From the NCBI GenBank assembly GCA_934636065.1, contig CAKTZW010000054.1:1-8848 (forward strand): a stretch of DNA of 8,848 nucleotides. Reading direction: 5' to 3'. The position numbers and the translations under genes were made by a program. The stretch comes from an uncultured Labedella sp. Its GTDB lineage: Bacteria > Actinomycetota > Actinomycetes > Actinomycetales > Microbacteriaceae. Below the pieces are notes generated by a model. It saw only the letters and a program-made list of their open reading frames with translations, did no database searches and was not told the origin of the DNA. This document shows, in pieces, positions 6,007 through 8,848 of this stretch (position 1 is the stretch's first letter; each line of letters opens with the position of its first letter).

Positions 6007-7302
6007 GTGGTCAAGGCACCGCCAGCACGCACCGCGCCCACGTCTCTGCGCCGCGTCGTGATCTCGAGTTTCGCCGGCACGAGTATCGAGTGGTACGACT
6101 TCTTCCTCTTCGGATCGGCCGCCGCTCTCGTCTTCCCGTCGGTGTTCTTCCCGGACAGCGACCCCGGCACCGGCCTGTTGCTGTCGTTCATGACCTACGG
6201 CGTCGCTTTCGTGGTCCGCCCGCTCGGCGGCATCCTCTTCGGTCGCCTGGGCGACGCGATCGGCCGCAAGAACGTGCTCGTGTCGACGCTTCTGCTGATG
6301 GGCATCGGGACGTTCCTCATCGGGTGCGTGCCCGGCTACGACCAGATCGGCATCTGGGCCACCGTGATCCTCGTGCTGCTGCGCATCGTGCAGGGTCTCG
6401 GCCTCGGCGGCGAGTGGGGCGGGGCGGCGACGCTGTCCGCCGAGCACGCCGACGGAGCGGGACGAGCGAACAGCCGTGGACTCCTCGCCTCCTGGATGCA
6501 GCTCGGCGTTCCCGCCGGGAACCTGCTCGCGGTGGGCGCCATCTTCGTCATGCAGGCGATCCTCCCCGAGGAGGCGTTCCTCGCCTGGGGCTGGCGCGTC
6601 CCCTTCCTCGCGAGCGCCGTCCTCATCGTCATCGGCTTCTGGATCCGCGCCGCCGTCCAGGAGTCGCCGCTCTTCACCGTTGAGGAGCGTGACGCGACCC
6701 CGCTGCGCAGCATGTTGCGCTCGCACTGGCCCCAGGTGCTCCTCACGATCGGTCTCCGCATCGCCAGCGACGTCTCGTACTACGTCTTCGCGGTCTTCGC
6801 CCTCTCGTACATCGCGAATACGCTCGAGCTCCCGTCGAGCGTCGGCCTCACGGGCGTCATCGTGGGCTGTCTGCTGCAGTTCCTCGTCATCCCTGTGAGC
6901 GCGCACCTGTCCGACCGTGTCGGTCGTCGCCCCGTCTACATCGCGGGGGCCGTCGCCGTCGGCGTGTGGGCGTTCATCGCCTGGCCTCTCATCGGCACCG
7001 GCGAGCCCGCGCTCGCGGTCACGGCGATCGCGATCGGCATCGCCGCCCAGGGCATCATGTACGGACCCATGGCCGCCTTCATCACGGAGATGTTCCCGAC
7101 GAGGGTGCGTACAACGGGAGCTGGCTTCGGCTATCAGGTCGCGGGCATCGTCGGCGGCGCGCTCGCACCCTTCGTGGCGCAACTGCTCACCCAGGCGTTC
7201 GACTCGACCTTCTCCGTGAGCGTGTACGTCGCGATCACCGCCGTGATCGCCGTGGTCGCGTCGCTGCTCGCGCGGGAGACGACCCGGAAGGAGCTCGCAT
7301 GA
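6007..7302 (+). CDS. MFS transporter, metabolite:H+ symporter (MHS) family
   Basis: A 431-residue inner-membrane protein with 12 predicted hydrophobic spans, the normal length for MHS-family symporters that import organic acids, betaines or similar small solutes with protons. Seen in order: a short basic N-terminus; span 1 with SSFAGTSIEWYDFFLFG (20-36), the EWYDF signature of this family; the loop 2-3 motif GRLGDAIGRK (79-88); LRIVQGLGLGGEWGG (125-139), another family hallmark; and a second-half copy of the loop motif, SDRVGRRP (302-309). It ends in a basic tail (ETTRKELA). The start GTG 6007 has AAGGA 6 nt upstream and begins right before the first span. The TGA stop overlaps the ATG of the M24 gene (ATGA), so the two proteins are made together and the hydrolase probably acts on what this carrier brings in. 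The substrate cannot be deduced from the sequence. Confidence 0.93.
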   Translation: MVKAPPARTAPTSLRRVVISSFAGTSIEWYDFFLFGSAAALVFPSVFFPDSDPGTGLLLSFMTYGVAFVVRPLGGILFGRLGDAIGRKNVLVSTLLLMGIGTFLIGCVPGYDQIGIWATVILVLLRIVQGLGLGGEWGGAATLSAEHADGAGRANSRGLLASWMQLGVPAGNLLAVGAIFVMQAILPEEAFLAWGWRVPFLASAVLIVIGFWIRAAVQESPLFTVEERDATPLRSMLRSHWPQVLLTIGLRIASDVSYYVFAVFALSYIANTLELPSSVGLTGVIVGCLLQFLVIPVSAHLSDRVGRRPVYIAGAVAVGVWAFIAWPLIGTGEPALAVTAIAIGIAAQGIMYGPMAAFITEMFPTRVRTTGAGFGYQVAGIVGGALAPFVAQLLTQAFDSTFSVSVYVAITAVIAVVASLLARETTRKELA

Positions 7303-8555
7303 CGGTCTCGACCGAGCGACCCGTCACGACGACGGCGATCAACCGCATCCGCGAGCGCCTCGCCGCCCGCGGCCTCGACGGCTACGTCGCCTTCACGCCG
7401 TCGAACCTCTTCTACGCGACGGGGTTCCGCAGCTACTTCGTGTCCGAGTGGTGGCGACTCCACGGCACGGTGCTCGCCTTCATCCCCACAGCGGACGACA
7501 AGCCCGTGACCCTCATGGTGGGCGACTTCGAGGAGAAGACCGCCCGCGCCGCCGCACCCGGCGTCGAGCTCACGACCTACCGACTGTGGGTCGACCTGTC
7601 GACGGCGGAGCAGATGGCGGGCCCGACCCCGCCGGGGATCGAGCAGCGCCCGGCGCAGTGGAGCCCCGACGAGCTCGACGTGCGGGTCCGCGACGCCCTC
7701 GGCGCGCTCGGCATGGACCGCGGCCGCATCGGCACCGACCTCCCGCACATGACGATGGACACGTGGCAGCGCCTCCACCGCGCCGCCCCCGCGGTGCAGT
7801 GGGAGGACGCGACCGACGACCTCTACGAGGTGCGCCTCATCAAGGAGGAATGGGAGATCGAGCGCCTGCGCCGCGCTGTCGAGCTCTCCGAGCGCGGCAT
7901 GACCGGCGCGATGGAGTTCGCCCGGGCGGGCATGACGGCCGGAGACGTGCGCGCCGCGTACCAGATCGCCGTCGCGACCGCCGCTCTCGGCGACCCGCGC
8001 TACTCCGGCTATACCGACAACTGGGTGCTTCCCACCGTCGGAGGGACGACCTCCGCGAGCTACGGGAGCACCGCCGGGGGCCTGGCGGACGGCGATCTCG
8101 TGAAGTTCGACTGCGGTGCCACGGTCCACGGATATCGGAGTGACGGCGGACGCACCTTCGCCTTCGGTGAGCCGAGCGCCGCAGCGCGCCGACTGTACGA
8201 CGTTCTCGCGGAGGGCCAGCGCCTCGCGCGTGAGACGCTCGTTCCCGGCGCGCGCATCGGCGATGCCTTCACCCGGGGCATCGGCCACGTCCACGCGAAC
8301 GGATACCCCACCTTCAACCGGGGCCACGTCGGTCACTCGATCGGGATCGACAGCTTCCACGAGGAGCCGCCGTTCATCGGACCGGACTGCGACGTGGTGG
8401 TGCGTCCGGGCATGGTCTTCGCGGTGGAAGTGCCGACATACACGCCCGACGTCGGAGCGATCATGATCGAGGATCTCGTCGTGATCCGCGAGGACGGACC
8501 CGAGTCGCTCCACACGCTCTCCCACGAGCTCACGGTGGTGCAGCCGCGCGGCTGA
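7299..8555 (+). CDS. M24-family metallohydrolase (Xaa-Pro peptidase/creatinase fold)
   Basis: A 418-residue cytosolic enzyme with the two-domain layout of prolidases and creatinases. The N-terminal creatinase-type domain spans about residues 10-165, with FTPSNLFYATGFRSYF near 29-44. The C-terminal pita-bread domain starts after LIKEEWEIERLRRA. All five expected metal ligands are visible: D271 (KFDCG), D282 (YRSDGGRT, 11 residues on, the usual spacing), H346 (GHSIG), E377 (AVEVP) and E391 (MIEDLV), so it should be an active two-metal enzyme rather than the metal-free creatinase type. H343 and H354 (FHEEP) are candidate catalytic histidines. The likely reaction is cleavage of an Xaa-Pro dipeptide or another C-N amide/amidine bond; ectoine hydrolase and creatinase-like enzymes share this fold. 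Start ATG 7299 overlaps the transporter stop, and GGAAGGAG at 7286-7293 is a good ribosome binding site. The frame also runs open upstream inside the transporter gene, but that part is not coding. Coupling to a symporter and a LysR gene favours a catabolic role over general peptide turnover. Confidence 0.9.
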   Translation: MTVSTERPVTTTAINRIRERLAARGLDGYVAFTPSNLFYATGFRSYFVSEWWRLHGTVLAFIPTADDKPVTLMVGDFEEKTARAAAPGVELTTYRLWVDLSTAEQMAGPTPPGIEQRPAQWSPDELDVRVRDALGALGMDRGRIGTDLPHMTMDTWQRLHRAAPAVQWEDATDDLYEVRLIKEEWEIERLRRAVELSERGMTGAMEFARAGMTAGDVRAAYQIAVATAALGDPRYSGYTDNWVLPTVGGTTSASYGSTAGGLADGDLVKFDCGATVHGYRSDGGRTFAFGEPSAAARRLYDVLAEGQRLARETLVPGARIGDAFTRGIGHVHANGYPTFNRGHVGHSIGIDSFHEEPPFIGPDCDVVVRPGMVFAVEVPTYTPDVGAIMIEDLVVIREDGPESLHTLSHELTVVQPRG

Positions 8556-8582
8556 TCGGTGCACCGGGTACTCCGCGATCCC

Positions 8583-8597
8583 CGCTGCGCGGCAGCG
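8583..8597. terminator. Short hairpin after the M24 gene
   Basis: CGCTGC-GCG-GCAGCG forms a 6-bp GC stem with a 3-nt loop, 28 nt after the M24 stop, between convergent genes. There is no T run. It may act together with the longer hairpin at 8616-8645. Confidence 0.35.
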
Positions 8598-8615
8598 AGG
8601 GCGGCAGGTCGGTAC

Positions 8616-8645
8616 CGAGGGCGCTCGCTGTACGTGGCGCCCTCG
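8616..8645. terminator. Hairpin between convergent genes, likely bidirectional terminator
   Basis: CGAGGGCGC and GCGCCCTCG are exact inverted copies (9 bp) around a 12-nt loop. The hairpin lies between the + strand M24 stop and the - strand siderophore-interacting protein stop, the expected place for a shared terminator. It lacks a T run on either side, which is usual in actinobacteria. Confidence 0.6.
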
Positions 8646-8664
8646 AACGGGTGTAGCGCTGCGG

Positions 8665-8848
8665 TCAGCCGCCGAGTTCGGGACGGCCCTCGCGCCAGTA
8701 GCCCATGAACGCGACGGAGCGCCGGTCGACACCGAGCTCCGACACGAGCAGGCGGCGGAGCACCTTGATGACGCTCGCCTCACCGGCGAGCCACGCATAG
8801 AACGGCGCCCGCTCGCCGAGCGCGGCACCGCCCGTCTCGGAGACGGGC
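8665..8848 (-). CDS. Siderophore-interacting protein (SIP/ViuB family), C-terminal fragment
   Basis: On the - strand the frame runs in from the window edge to the stop at 8667-8665, giving the last 60 residues. They include [20 protein letters not shown] and [12 protein letters not shown]. The WLAGE...K.lRr.L..e.G..r....f.GYWr.G pattern is the C-terminal part of FAD-dependent siderophore-interacting proteins, where the NAD(P)H-binding lobe ends. Full members are about 250-300 residues and reduce ferric siderophores in the cytosol to release iron; the FAD-binding domain and the start lie outside the window. The gene converges on the M24 gene and belongs to another transcription unit. The usual GYWr ending is intact, so this is a window cut and not a truncation. 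Confidence 0.88.
   Translation of the reverse strand, partial: PVSETGGAALGERAPFYAWLAGEASVIKVLRRLLVSELGVDRRSVAFMGYWREGRPELGG

Noticed and set aside
5692..7182. Long open frame (496 codons) on the - strand across the LysR end and the transporter
   Set aside because: The translation is dominated by Arg, Asp, Glu, Ala and His, as usual for the antisense of a hydrophobic GC-rich gene. It crosses an intergenic region and has no recognisable domain.
6966..7298. In-frame upstream extension of the M24 gene inside the transporter gene
   Set aside because: This part is read in the transporter frame with clear membrane spans; the alternative frame gives Arg/His-rich nonsense. ATG 7299 with its ribosome binding site is the start.
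7134..8828. Long open frame (564 codons) on the - strand across the M24 gene
   Set aside because: It is antisense to an M24 enzyme with all metal ligands, and it is out of frame with the siderophore-interacting protein at the window end. The composition is that of a shadow frame.

Overview
The window comes from a high-GC, actinobacterial-type chromosome. Codons prefer G/C at the third position, GTG starts are common, genes are packed with ATGA overlaps, and the proteins read like those of Microbacteriaceae-like organisms. That family placement is an inference from protein style only. There are six protein-coding genes on the + strand (the first is cut by the window edge) and one cut gene on the - strand. 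I see no tRNA, rRNA, CRISPR array, transposase or integrase.

Layout. (1) Bases 1-393 hold the C-terminal end of an NAD(P)-dependent epimerase/dehydratase-type (extended SDR) protein. (2) Bases 394-675 are non-coding and contain a candidate promoter, a perfect dyad and a strong Shine-Dalgarno sequence. (3) Bases 676-4646 hold a two-gene anti-phage cassette. A 284-residue PD-(D/E)XK nuclease of the HamA/DUF1837 type overlaps by 4 nt a 1039-residue Ski2-like SF2 helicase. I read this pair as a Hachiman (HamAB) or AbpAB-type defence system. Its base composition is visibly less GC-rich than the flanking metabolic genes. (4) Bases 4647-4930 are non-coding, with one good hairpin and a small AT-rich dyad. 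(5) Bases 4931-8555 form a catabolic-looking module: a LysR regulator, an MHS-type (metabolite:H+ symporter) MFS transporter, and an M24 creatinase/Xaa-Pro peptidase-fold hydrolase. The transporter and hydrolase overlap by ATGA. A T-N11-A dyad typical of LysR binding sites lies about 65 nt upstream of the predicted transcription start of the transporter. (6) Bases 8556-8664 carry two hairpins between convergent genes. (7) Bases 8665-8848, - strand, hold the C-terminal end of a siderophore-interacting protein.

How the genes work together. In the defence cassette the helicase would survey DNA and the nuclease would be the effector, which fits their translational coupling. In the metabolic module the LysR protein would sense a substrate or metabolite and switch on import by the symporter and hydrolysis by the M24 enzyme. 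The substrate cannot be read from the sequence. The defence cassette appears to have been placed between unrelated housekeeping genes with no mobility genes in view.
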